Program-made: the position numbers and the translations under genes
Part shown: piece after piece, positions 1 through 7,525 of the stretch
Layout of the letters: every line of letters begins with the position of its first letter
Numbering within the stretch: the first letter of the stretch is position 1
The notes under the pieces: generated by a model
What the model was told of the DNA's origin: nothing
The model's input: only the letters and a program-made list of their open reading frames with translations
Databases searched by the model: none
From: Cohnella thermotolerans DSM 17683
Lineage (GTDB): Bacteria > Bacillota > Bacilli > Paenibacillales > Paenibacillaceae
DNA length: 64,000 nt
Reading direction: 5' to 3'
Assembly (NCBI RefSeq): GCF_000429825.1
Contig: NZ_AUCP01000001.1
Coordinates: 372,001 to 436,000, forward strand

Positions 1-1113
1 AAATACAAGATGGATGAGCTGAAGGCTTATTTCGCCAAATGGAATCCTGTCTACGTCGAACCTCACTACCTGTATTTGACCAACGACACGACAGCGGGAA
101 GTTATAAAGCGAAAGCCGATGGTGGCAATGCCCAGGTTATCGTTCCGAACGACACGCTGTACGGCAAATACCAATGGAACTTGCCGGAGATCGCGACCGA
201 GCGCGGCTGGAACGTGACGCGGGGCAGAGACGACGTCATCGTCGCGATCGTCGACACCGGCGTTCAGTCCGACCACCCCGATCTTAAAGGCCGGCTCGTT
301 CAAGGAACGAACATTATCGACCCGTCGAAGCCCCCCGACGACGATGTCGGCCACGGCACCCATGTCGCCGGCATTATCGCCGCCGAAGTGAACAACAACG
401 AAGGCATTGCCGGGATGACGTGGTATACGAAAATTATGCCGGTCAAGGCGCTGGACAGCTCGGGGGCGGGCACGACGTATTCGGTGGCGGAAGGCATCAT
501 TTGGGCGACCGACCACGGCGCCGACGTCATCAATATGAGCCTGGGCAACTATGCCGAAGCGCAGTTTCTGCACGACGCGATCAAATATGCTTACGATCAC
601 GGGGTCGTCCTGGTTGCGGCCAGCGGCAACGATAACACCGACCGTCCGGGCTATCCGGCGGCTTACCCGGAAGTGTTCGCCGTGGCGGCCACCAATTCGG
701 ACGAGTCCAAGGCCGAATATTCCAATTACGGCGATTATATCGACGTCGCCGCTCCCGGAACGTCCATCGCGAGCACGTACCCGGGCAGCCGGTATGCGGC
801 GTTGTCCGGCACTTCGATGGCAAGCCCGCACGTAGCCGCGCTCGCCTCCCTCGTGCGGTCGGCGAATCCGAATCTCGGCAACGCCGACGTCATGGAGCTG
901 CTGCGGCGGACGGCCAAAGATTTAGGCGCGAGAGGTAAGGATAACGACTTCGGCTACGGCCAAATCGACGTGAACGCGGCCGTCGAAGCGGCGAGCGGCA
1001 GAAGGACGGCGGAGTCGTCGCAGAAGGAAGCAACCCCGCCGACGCTGGAGACGGGCGAAACGCTCGCCGACTATATCCGCCGCGAGATCTCATGGCTGTT
1101 CGGCGGCGGCTGA
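1..1113 (+). CDS. S8 family serine peptidase (subtilisin-like), 5' end outside window
   Basis: Subtilisin-type endopeptidase. The frame is open from base 1, so the gene begins upstream; numbering here is from the ATG at base 10. The catalytic triad is complete: Asp82 in VDTG, His115 in GHGTHVAG and Ser269 in GTSMASPH, with the oxyanion Asn207 in ASGN. The peptidase core runs from about residue 55 to 325 and is followed by a short polar tail ending in a Gly run. The first 40 residues look like the end of a propeptide or linker. Secretion is likely for the family, but the signal peptide is not in view. An intrinsic terminator follows at 1182. Family assignment is certain; substrate is unknown. 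Confidence 0.93.
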   Translation, partial: KYKMDELKAYFAKWNPVYVEPHYLYLTNDTTAGSYKAKADGGNAQVIVPNDTLYGKYQWNLPEIATERGWNVTRGRDDVIVAIVDTGVQSDHPDLKGRLVQGTNIIDPSKPPDDDVGHGTHVAGIIAAEVNNNEGIAGMTWYTKIMPVKALDSSGAGTTYSVAEGIIWATDHGADVINMSLGNYAEAQFLHDAIKYAYDHGVVLVAASGNDNTDRPGYPAAYPEVFAVAATNSDESKAEYSNYGDYIDVAAPGTSIASTYPGSRYAALSGTSMASPHVAALASLVRSANPNLGNADVMELLRRTAKDLGARGKDNDFGYGQIDVNAAVEAASGRRTAESSQKEATPPTLETGETLADYIRREISWLFGGG

Positions 1114-1181
1114 GGCGGATCGATTGGTCGATCCCTGGGCTTGGACTTCGGCCCCGCGATTCGCAATTAGCTCGCGCAAGA

Positions 1182-1217
1182 ACCGGAAAGGAACGCAAGC
1201 TCCTTTTCGGTTTTTTT
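1182..1217 (+). terminator. Intrinsic terminator after the S8 peptidase gene
   Basis: An 11-bp stem, ACCGGAAAGGA against TCCTTTTCGGT with one G-U pair, closes an 8-nt loop and is followed by a run of seven T. It lies 69 bases after the peptidase stop and before the bdbD-like gene. Confidence 0.9.
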
Positions 1218-1323
1218 GTGAAAAAATGGGCCCGTCTCATGTATTTTTAAGGTTTTGCATGTACAATAAAAACTGGGCAATTACGCTCTCATCGGTTCCG
1301 AAGGGAAGAAAGGAAGAAGACCA

Positions 1324-2037
1324 TTGCAGAAAGCGCAGCGCAAAGCGCAAAATAAGCAGCTTAGACAAAAACAGCAGCAGCAAAAACAAAAGCGCAACCG
1401 CATTCTCATTTGGGCGACCGCCGTCGTAGTCGTCGCCTTGATCGTCGTTGCGTTCGCGCTCAAGCCGAAGGAAGCGCCCATCGCCATCGATTACGATCAG
1501 GTGCCGACGCTGGGCTCCGCCGATGCCAAAGTCAAGCTTGCCGAATTCGGCGATTTCCAATGCCCGACGTGCCGGCTTTTCAGCTTGAGTGTACTGCCCG
1601 AGATCAAGAAGAACTACATTGACAAAGGGCTCGTCTCGATCTCGTTCCTGAACTATACGATCATCGGTCCGGACTCCTACACCGCGGCGCTGGCCGCCCA
1701 ATCGGTCTACCATCAGAACAAAGACGAATTCTGGAAATATTACGACGTGCTGTACAAAAACCAGCAGGACGAAAACAGCGGGTGGGCTACGACCGACCGC
1801 CTGGTCGAATTGGCGCGGAACAACGGCATCCAGGTCGATTACGACAAGCTGCGGTCGGATATCGAGAACAAGACGTATGCCGACGAAGTGGACAAGCAGA
1901 ACAATCTGGCGGAGCGCAAGCGGTTCCCCGGCACGCCGACCGTTCTTCTGAACGGAACGAGGCTGACTGACAATCAGGCCCTGCAGGCAGACCATCTCAA
2001 GGCCGAGATCGACAAGGCGCTTGCCAAGGCCAAATAG
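1324..2037 (+). CDS. bdbD: DsbA/BdbD-type thiol-disulfide oxidoreductase, membrane anchored
   Basis: Thioredoxin-fold protein expected to introduce disulfides into exported proteins on the outer face of the membrane. A Gln/Lys/Arg-rich cytoplasmic N terminus (residues 1-26) precedes one hydrophobic anchor (about 27-46). The DsbA-like domain holds a CPTC active site at Cys80/Cys83 and a cis-Pro loop, GTPTVLLNG, near the C terminus. The start is TTG, chosen because AGGAAG lies 7 nt upstream and no better start is near. The next gene, 25 bp downstream, encodes the expected quinone-linked reoxidising partner, so the two form a BdbC/BdbD-type pair. The symbol is by family and context. Confidence 0.85.
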   Translation: MQKAQRKAQNKQLRQKQQQQKQKRNRILIWATAVVVVALIVVAFALKPKEAPIAIDYDQVPTLGSADAKVKLAEFGDFQCPTCRLFSLSVLPEIKKNYIDKGLVSISFLNYTIIGPDSYTAALAAQSVYHQNKDEFWKYYDVLYKNQQDENSGWATTDRLVELARNNGIQVDYDKLRSDIENKTYADEVDKQNNLAERKRFPGTPTVLLNGTRLTDNQALQADHLKAEIDKALAKAK

Positions 2038-2062
2038 ACTCTAGTAACGGAGGAAAAGCGGC

Positions 2063-2503
2063 GTGGCTGCATGGTTACGGAATTACGGCCTCTATTCGGC
2101 CTGGCTCGTCTCGCTGGTCGCTACCGGGGGCAGTCTTTTTCTGAGCGAAGTGATGCATTACATCCCTTGCAATTTGTGCTGGTTTCAAAGAATTTTTATG
2201 TACCCCTTGGTGCTTCTGCTCGGCAGAGCGGCGCTGCGGGACGACCGCGGCATCGTCGGCTACGCCTTGCCGCTCAGCGTCATCGGCGGCTTATTCTCGC
2301 TCTATCACTATATGGAGCAGAAAGTGCCCGGAATGGCCGGCATTGCGCCCTGCCGCACAGGCGTTCCTTGCAACAAGGACTATCTGGACTGGTTCGGATT
2401 CATTACCATTCCTTTTCTGGCGCTGATCGCTTTCGCGCTCATTACCGCCATTCTGCTGCTGATCCGGCGGACGCCGGAGGAAGCGGAGGAAGTCGAGGCG
2501 TAA
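2063..2503 (+). CDS. bdbC: Disulfide oxidoreductase, DsbB/BdbC family
   Basis: Membrane protein of 146 residues that reoxidises a BdbD-type partner and passes electrons to quinone. Four hydrophobic segments are visible. The two redox pairs are Cys36/Cys39 in PCNLCW after the first segment and Cys97/Cys103 in the loop before the last, matching the short BdbC family. The start is GTG with AGGAGG-like ACGGAGGAAA upstream. It is co-transcribed with the bdbD-like gene. No clear terminator follows; the spacer downstream holds repeat elements. Confidence 0.9.
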   Translation: MAAWLRNYGLYSAWLVSLVATGGSLFLSEVMHYIPCNLCWFQRIFMYPLVLLLGRAALRDDRGIVGYALPLSVIGGLFSLYHYMEQKVPGMAGIAPCRTGVPCNKDYLDWFGFITIPFLALIAFALITAILLLIRRTPEEAEEVEA

Positions 2504-2531
2504 AGGGATATGTGCCTGAGGCGCGAATGAC

Positions 2532-2611
2532 CGCTCTAAGAGCGAAAATCAATCTTACAGGCTCCGCTCGTGCGCCACGGGCCGCTCTAAGATCGAAAAT
2601 CGATCTTGCAC
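2532..2611. repeat. Doublet of 27-nt hairpins (REP-like), cluster 1
   Basis: Two related 27-nt palindromic units lie at 2532-2558 and 2585-2611. Each starts CTCTAAG and has an AAA-centred loop. The second holds a perfect 8-bp stem, AAGATCGA / TCGATCTT; the first is imperfect and ends CTTACAG. They are separated by a GC-rich spacer of 26 nt. The same architecture recurs at 33551-33628. Naming it a family is inference. Confidence 0.6.
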
Positions 2612-2680
2612 GCACCGCCGGACGCTCGCCGGCTTCCGGTCGCGTTCACAAACTGGGATTGAGCTATCCCCATCGCCTAG

Positions 2681-2865
2681 CTAACGAACCGTGTTGTTCT
2701 TATCGACCGTGCAAATGGTGTTTTACGAGACTAACGAACTTCAGACACGCTAATGGGTCGAAAAATCGAGTGAATGCCTCCGATTGATGGGTATAGCGAT
2801 GCTAGAGTTCGTTACAATTTCAAAACCCGTGGTTTTGACCGAATAACGTTCATTGGATTCGTTAG
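2681..2865 (+). repeat. 185-bp intergenic repeat element, copy A
   Basis: This copy is matched by an element of exactly the same length at 14625-14809. A hand alignment without gaps gives about 131 of 185 identical positions. Its ends are inverted, CTAACGAA and TTCGTTAG. A second inner inverted pair is TAACGAAC at 2732-2739 and GTTCGTTA at 2808-2815. A short hairpin, CAAAACC/GGTTTTG, lies at 2821-2837. No coding potential was seen. Confidence 0.8.
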
Positions 2866-2927
2866 CAACGAAATGCCTGTTTTTTCAAGGCTTCGCCTCA
2901 CATACGAATCCGTCATTCTCTAAATTT

Positions 2928-2957
2928 AAACCCCCAAGGCCAACGCCTTGGGGGTTT
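2928..2957 (-). terminator. Intrinsic terminator of rnpB
   Basis: A 13-bp stem, AAACCCCCAAGGC against GCCTTGGGGGTTT, has a 4-nt loop. On the minus strand it is followed by AAATTT, a modest U-rich tail. It sits about 10 bases after the predicted 3' end of the RNase P RNA. It is nearly symmetric and could act on both strands. Confidence 0.75.
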
Positions 2958-2966
2958 AATGAACAT

Positions 2967-3450
2967 GCCGGAAAGTTTGCCGTAAGCCGGGTTCTGTACT
3001 TCCGGTGGTATCGCGGACCGGGCGGTCCTCCCACGGATGGAAGCGACAATCATCTATCTAGGCTTGCCGTTGCCGACAAGCTCAAGCGACCAACCCGAAC
3101 GCGCCCCGGGCAAGGGCCGCGGCCTCGAAAGCCGCTGCGTTCCTCTCGGTCTTGCTCCAGATGGGGTTTACCAGGAACAGGGTCGCCCGTGTTCCTCGTG
3201 GTCTCTTACACCACGGTTCCATCCTTGCCTGTGCCCATCTCCCAGTGGGGCCCCCGCAAAGTAATCGGAATCCGCTTCGAAAGCGACACGTCACTTTGTG
3301 GAGTTTTCATAGGCCATCGGCGGTCCATTTCTGTGGCACTATCCTTCGGCTCGCGCCGACTGGACGTTATCCAGCATCCTGCCCTGTGGAGCCCGGACTT
3401 TCCTCTCGCGGCACGAAGCCGCCAGCGATTGTCTGTCAAACTTTCCGATG
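2967..3450 (-). ncRNA. rnpB: RNase P RNA, class A-like
   Basis: Catalytic RNA of ribonuclease P, which matures tRNA 5' ends. On the minus strand the conserved core blocks appear in order: GAGGAAAGTCCGGGCTCC, ACAGGGCAGGATGCTGG, GGTAAACCCCATCTGGAGC, AGATAGATGATTGTC and ACAGAACCCGGCTTA. Helix P1 forms between CGGAAAGTTTG near 3447 and CAAACTTTCCG near 2969, which sets both ends to within a few bases. The P7-P9 region and the 3' ACAGAACCCGGCTTA resemble class A RNA (E. coli type) rather than the class B RNA of B. subtilis. Candidate ORFs on either strand here are spurious. Confidence 0.95.
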
Positions 3451-3460
3451 TGCAACGTCT

Positions 3461-3489
3461 AGTATAACGCGAATCGGCTTCCGACACAA
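3461..3489 (-). promoter_or_regulatory. Probable sigma-A promoter of rnpB
   Basis: On the minus strand a -10 box TATACT (3461-3466) lies about 10-15 bases upstream of the RNA 5' end. A weak -35 TTGTGT (3484-3489) is 17 nt further upstream. The -10 is convincing and the -35 is not. Confidence 0.55.
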
Positions 3490-3548
3490 CGGCAATGATT
3501 AGCGGGACTGGAACTTGACTGTGACGTTGGCCAAAAAAACTGCCAGAA

Positions 3549-4664
3549 TTAACGCAGCTTGAACGGCTCCGTATTGACTTTGGACGCGATCGCCTCGGTC
3601 GCGTATCCTTTCTCCCGCAGCCTCTCCTGCAGCCATTCGGCCGTTTTCGGCTTCATGATTTTCTCCGCGTTGTGCCCGGGGTCCACGATCGCGAGACCCA
3701 TCGCGTCGGCGTCGTGAGCGGTGTGATAATCGATGTCGCCGGTCACGAGCACATCCGCTCCCGCGAACTTGGCGTGCCGGATATATTTCCCCCCGGAGCC
3801 GCCGAGCACGGCCACTTTGCGCACGGAGCGCGAGCCGTCCCCGACGATGCGGACGAACGGCACGTCGAACGCCTTCTTGACGCGCTCGGCGAACGCGTCC
3901 AGGGTTTCCGGCTGCGGCAAACTCCCAACGCGGCCGAGCCCGAACGAGCGGCCCTTCAAATCCATCGGATACAGATCGTAAGCGACCTCTTCGTAAGGAT
4001 GCGCCTTCAGCATCGCCTGGATAACCGCTTTGTGCACGCTGTGCGGCACGACGGTCTCGATCCGCACCTCCCGCGCCCGCTCCAGCTTCCCTTGCTGCCC
4101 GATAAAAGGATGGGTTCCTTCGCGCGGCAAAAACGTCCCCGTTCCTTCGACGTTAAAGCTGCAATGGCTGTATTGGCCGATCCAGCCGGCGCCCGCGCGA
4201 AATATCGCGTCGCGAACGATATCCTGGTGATCGATAGGGACGAACACCGCAAGCTTGAACAGCTTGTCGGTATGAACCTCCTCCAGCACGTCGCGGCCTT
4301 CCAGTCCGAGCGCCTCGGCCATCCAATCGTTCATGCCGCCCTCGGCGGTGTCCAGGTTCGTATGCGCCACGTACACTGCGATGTCGCGGCGCAGCAGCGA
4401 AGCCATGAGCGACCCCTCCGGCGTATCCGTCTGCAGATGCTTCAAGGGCCGATATAGCGGCGCATGGTGCGCGATAATGAGCTCGGCGCCCAGCTCCGCC
4501 GCTTCGTCCGCGACCGCCTGGGTGACGTCCAGCGCCACCAGCACCCGCTTGACCTCCTTGCGCAGCGATCCGATCTGCAGGCCGATCCGGTCGTCCGGCA
4601 CCGCGTAATGCTTCGGCGCCAGCTTCTCCATCAATTGAACGATCGTCTCTCCCCGGGCCAGCAT
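3549..4664 (-). CDS. yqfO: Nif3-like dinuclear metal centre protein
   Basis: Member of the Nif3/YqfO family, 371 residues, the long Firmicute form with a PII-like domain inserted between the two halves of the metal-binding core. Visible ligand motifs are His66-His67 in AHHAPLY, Asp105 in NLDTAEGG, and PGHNAEK near the C terminus. The biochemical role is not settled for the family; a GTP cyclohydrolase 1 type 2 label is often attached without proof. The ATG has AAGGAGG upstream and overlaps the 3' end of trmK by about 34 bases, as expected for the conserved trmK-yqfO pair. No obvious terminator was seen after it. Confidence 0.92.
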   Translation of the reverse strand: MLARGETIVQLMEKLAPKHYAVPDDRIGLQIGSLRKEVKRVLVALDVTQAVADEAAELGAELIIAHHAPLYRPLKHLQTDTPEGSLMASLLRRDIAVYVAHTNLDTAEGGMNDWMAEALGLEGRDVLEEVHTDKLFKLAVFVPIDHQDIVRDAIFRAGAGWIGQYSHCSFNVEGTGTFLPREGTHPFIGQQGKLERAREVRIETVVPHSVHKAVIQAMLKAHPYEEVAYDLYPMDLKGRSFGLGRVGSLPQPETLDAFAERVKKAFDVPFVRIVGDGSRSVRKVAVLGGSGGKYIRHAKFAGADVLVTGDIDYHTAHDADAMGLAIVDPGHNAEKIMKPKTAEWLQERLREKGYATEAIASKVNTEPFKLR

Positions 4665-5437
4665 GCGAGCACCTCCTTAATTTTTCTGTTCGTCTCTTCC
4701 CAGTCCCGCGCCTTGGCGGCGGCCTCTTCGGCCGCGGACAACCGAAGCCGGCCGACGATGGCCTCCCGCTTGGCCAGCTCCGCTTCCCACTTCCGTCGGA
4801 ACGCTTCGTCCGAGCCGCGCAGCAAGAGCGGGCCCATGTCGTAGATTAGCGCTTGCGGAATTTCCGGACAGCCGGGGCCCAGCAATCGCTCGTCGTAAAG
4901 CTCGGCATTGCGCTTTGCCGCCTCCGCTTCATCCTTCCGGACGGCCTTGAGCAGCGTGTACGTCTCGCCGTCCTCTTCCACCAGCCGCTCGCCCTCCAGC
5001 ACGTACGCGTGCTGGACGAGCCAGCGGCGCACCTGATCCTCCGCCACGTGAGGCGACAAAATGAGCGTGCCGACGCCATCCAGCCGGCTCCCTGCCGCAT
5101 CGAGCAGGCGCACGATCAGGCTGCCGCCCATGCCGGCGATGCACACCGTATCCGCTTCGTCCGGCTCCAGCACCGTCAGGCCGTCTCCTTGCCGCACCGA
5201 CACGACGTCCGCGAGCCCCGCCGCCGACACTTGGCGGCGCGCCGTCTCGACCGGCCCGCGATGCACGTCCCCGGCCACCGCGGACGCAACTTTGCCCGTC
5301 GCCGCCAAAAAAACCGGAAGCAGCGCGTGATCCGTCCCGATATCCGCGAAGCGGGCGCCTGCCGGCACCCACTCCGCCAACGCCGCGAGCCGATCGGACA
5401 GCTTCACGCCCGCTCCGCTTTGTTTCGCTTCCGTCAT
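4631..5437 (-). CDS. trmK: tRNA (adenine(22)-N(1))-methyltransferase
   Basis: SAM-dependent methyltransferase of the TrmK/YqfN family, which makes m1A22 in tRNA. Motif I reads FADIGTDHALLP, followed by VAGDVHRGP and CIAGMGGSLI. The product is about 268 residues, against roughly 237 in B. subtilis. The open frame extends far upstream without family similarity. The ATG at 5437 was chosen because it forms an ATGA overlap with the stop of the preceding gene and is close to the conserved region. An in-frame ATG 15 bases earlier (MGCGRM) is also possible. It is followed directly by yqfO in the conserved order. Confidence 0.9.
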   Translation of the reverse strand: MTEAKQSGAGVKLSDRLAALAEWVPAGARFADIGTDHALLPVFLAATGKVASAVAGDVHRGPVETARRQVSAAGLADVVSVRQGDGLTVLEPDEADTVCIAGMGGSLIVRLLDAAGSRLDGVGTLILSPHVAEDQVRRWLVQHAYVLEGERLVEEDGETYTLLKAVRKDEAEAAKRNAELYDERLLGPGCPEIPQALIYDMGPLLLRGSDEAFRRKWEAELAKREAIVGRLRLSAAEEAAAKARDWEETNRKIKEVLACWPGERRSFN

Positions 5438-6273
5438 CCTTCCACAACCCATTCCATCCATTGTTTTCTGAACCGGTACATTCCGAATCCGAGCAGCGCC
5501 GTCTTGATCAGCAATTCGATTTGAATCCATTCCGGACTGATTCGATACACCGCGGAATAGAGCTCCGGCATAAACCAGAGCACGAGCGCGTTCGCGAACA
5601 GCACCGTCCCCGCCGAACGGAACTTGACGTGCACGAACCAGCTCAACCACCCGAACAGCAGCGAAGCGGGCAGCCAGAACAGCTGCACTTCGATCCACGA
5701 AGGATGCGGCACCTGCCGCGCCAGCATCCAGGCGTACAGCACGATGATCGCGAGCCAGCCGAACCAGTGGAGCAGACCGAACCGCACCGCGATGCCGCAA
5801 CCGATCCAGACGAGCGCGCACACCATGAGCAGCACGACGGGCCCCGCACCGGTCAGCCAGCCGTGCAGATGCAGCAGCCGGGCGCCCGCTCCAAACAGGA
5901 ACAACATCCCGGCGCCGAGAAGCAGGAACGAGCGAAGCGGCAGCTTATCCCGCCACCAGGCTCCGCCGGCGACGAATCCCGCCGTAACGAGGCCGATCAG
6001 GCCGATTTGCAATGCGAGGGGAAACGCGCTAAAATGGAGTACAACCAAGCAAATGACGGCAAATATTCCAAATGCAAACAGCCAATGTTTGCCCTTGGCT
6101 TGCCCGATTTTTTGCACCGCCGCTCCCACAATATTTTTCGGGCGATCGGCCGGATCGTCCAAATATAAATTTTGCAGAAAGTCGCAATATTGCTCGGGCA
6201 GCATTTTGCCCCGTCGCCATGATTCGATCTCTTTGACGATCAGCTTCTTCTTCTCATCTTCCGATAACGGCAT
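5434..6273 (-). CDS. Uncharacterised multi-pass membrane protein
   Basis: No family was recognised with confidence. The product is 279 residues. The first 65 are soluble and acidic/basic, with an EIESWRRGKMLPEQY segment reminiscent of the N termini of DUF2157-like proteins. The rest holds about eight hydrophobic segments rich in Trp, Leu and Gly, which predicts an integral membrane protein. The start is the ATG at 6273, with GAGAGGAG about 10 nt upstream; the frame extends further but without signals. It is separated from rpoD by an intrinsic terminator and coupled to trmK by an ATGA overlap, so it probably heads the trmK-yqfO unit. Confidence 0.75.
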   Translation of the reverse strand: MPLSEDEKKKLIVKEIESWRRGKMLPEQYCDFLQNLYLDDPADRPKNIVGAAVQKIGQAKGKHWLFAFGIFAVICLVVLHFSAFPLALQIGLIGLVTAGFVAGGAWWRDKLPLRSFLLLGAGMLFLFGAGARLLHLHGWLTGAGPVVLLMVCALVWIGCGIAVRFGLLHWFGWLAIIVLYAWMLARQVPHPSWIEVQLFWLPASLLFGWLSWFVHVKFRSAGTVLFANALVLWFMPELYSAVYRISPEWIQIELLIKTALLGFGMYRFRKQWMEWVVEG

Positions 6274-6305
6274 CCGATTCCGCTCCTCTCGCCGACCGTT
6301 CTGGA

Positions 6306-6340
6306 ACAAAAAGACCTTCAACCGTCTCGGCAGAAGGTCT
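6306..6340 (-). terminator. Intrinsic terminator after rpoD
   Basis: On the minus strand an 8-bp stem AGACCTTC/GAAGGTCT contains an inner CCG/CGG stem and is followed by TTTTTG. It lies 28 bases after the rpoD stop and isolates the downstream membrane-protein/trmK unit. Confidence 0.85.
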
Positions 6341-6367
6341 CCCAACCAGGCTAATACCTGTATCGGC

Positions 6368-7492
6368 TTATTCGAGGAAATCTTTTAGCCGTTTGCTGCG
6401 GCTCGGGTGGCGAAGCTTGCGCAACGCCTTCGCTTCGATCTGGCGAATCCGCTCGCGCGTAACGCCAAATACTTTGCCCACTTCTTCCAGCGTGCGGGTT
6501 CGGCCGTCATCCAGGCCGAAGCGCAGACGCAGAACGTTCTCTTCCCTTTCGGTAAGCGTATCGAGCACGTCTTCCAGCTGTTCCTTGAGCAGCTCGTAAG
6601 CCGCCGCGTCGGCCGGGGCCAGCGCTTCCTGGTCCTCGATGAAGTCGCCCAGATGCGAGTCGTCTTCTTCCCCGATCGGCGTCTCTAGCGATACCGGCTC
6701 CTGCGCGATTTTCATAATTTCGCGGACTTTGTCCACGCTGAGCTCCATCTGTTCGGCGATCTCTTCCGGCGTCGGCTCGCGGCCCAGTTCCTGCAGCAAT
6801 TGCCGGGAGACGCGAATGAGCTTGTTGATCGTCTCCACCATGTGAACCGGAATCCGGATCGTGCGGGCTTGGTCGGCGATCGCGCGGGTAATCGCTTGCC
6901 GAATCCACCAGGTGGCGTAGGTGCTGAATTTGAAGCCCTTGAGGTGATCGAATTTCTCGACCGCCTTGAGCAGTCCCATATTGCCCTCTTGAATCAGATC
7001 GAGGAACAGCATGCCTCGTCCCACGTAGCGCTTGGCGATGCTGACGACCAGACGAAGGTTGGCTTCCGCCAGCCTTTTCTTCGCTTCTTCGGCCTCCTGG
7101 CCTCCGAGCTCGATCTTCTTGGCCAGCTCGACTTCGTCGTCCGCCCCAAGCAGCGGGACTCGTCCGATCTCCTTCAAGTACATCCGGACCGGATCGTTGA
7201 TCTTGATGCCCGGCGGCAGCGACAGATCGTCGTCGAAGTTAAAGTCGTCGTGCCCTTCCTCGTCGCTTCCGCGTCCAAGTTCGTCGTGATCGTTGACGAC
7301 TTCGATGCCGAGATCGGCCAGCTGCTCGAAGAAATCGTCGATCTGATCCGCGTCCTGATCGTAGGGCGAGAGCTTCTCCATGATATCTTTATAGGTCAGG
7401 GCGCCTTTTTTCTTGCCCTGTTCAATCAGTTGGGCCTTGACTTGCTCAAGCGACATTTCCGTCTCCAAACCGGTATGTTGATCGTTCGCCAT
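6368..7492 (-). CDS. rpoD: RNA polymerase primary sigma factor (sigma-A)
   Basis: Housekeeping sigma factor, 374 residues, close in length to B. subtilis SigA. The N-terminal 1.1-like region is acidic ([12 protein letters not shown]). Region 1.2 begins [16 protein letters not shown]. Region 2 contains [20 protein letters not shown] and [13 protein letters not shown]. Region 3 follows, and region 4.2 ends with the [18 protein letters not shown] helix-turn-helix. The ATG has GGAGGAGGGAG upstream. It lies 33 bases downstream of dnaG, the classical macromolecular synthesis operon arrangement, and is closed by a terminator at 6306. Confidence 0.98.
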   Translation of the reverse strand: MANDQHTGLETEMSLEQVKAQLIEQGKKKGALTYKDIMEKLSPYDQDADQIDDFFEQLADLGIEVVNDHDELGRGSDEEGHDDFNFDDDLSLPPGIKINDPVRMYLKEIGRVPLLGADDEVELAKKIELGGQEAEEAKKRLAEANLRLVVSIAKRYVGRGMLFLDLIQEGNMGLLKAVEKFDHLKGFKFSTYATWWIRQAITRAIADQARTIRIPVHMVETINKLIRVSRQLLQELGREPTPEEIAEQMELSVDKVREIMKIAQEPVSLETPIGEEDDSHLGDFIEDQEALAPADAAAYELLKEQLEDVLDTLTEREENVLRLRFGLDDGRTRTLEEVGKVFGVTRERIRQIEAKALRKLRHPSRSKRLKDFLE

Positions 7493-7525
7493 TTCCGACT
7501 CCCTCCTCCCCGGACATGCAGCGGG

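Noticed and set aside
1239-1267. Promoter for the bdbD-bdbC pair with TACAAT at 1262-1267
   Set aside because: The -10 is plausible but no -35-like hexamer occurs at 16-18 nt, so it was not listed as a feature.
2681-2865. Resemblance of the 185-bp element ends (CTAAC...GTTAG) to integron attC sites
   Set aside because: The length exceeds usual attC sites, there is no integron integrase or cassette array in view, and both copies sit alone in gaps with an extra inner inverted pair that attC does not have.
2853-3502. Several open frames in the rnpB region
   Set aside because: The sequence is an RNase P RNA on the minus strand with all conserved blocks, so these frames are not genes.
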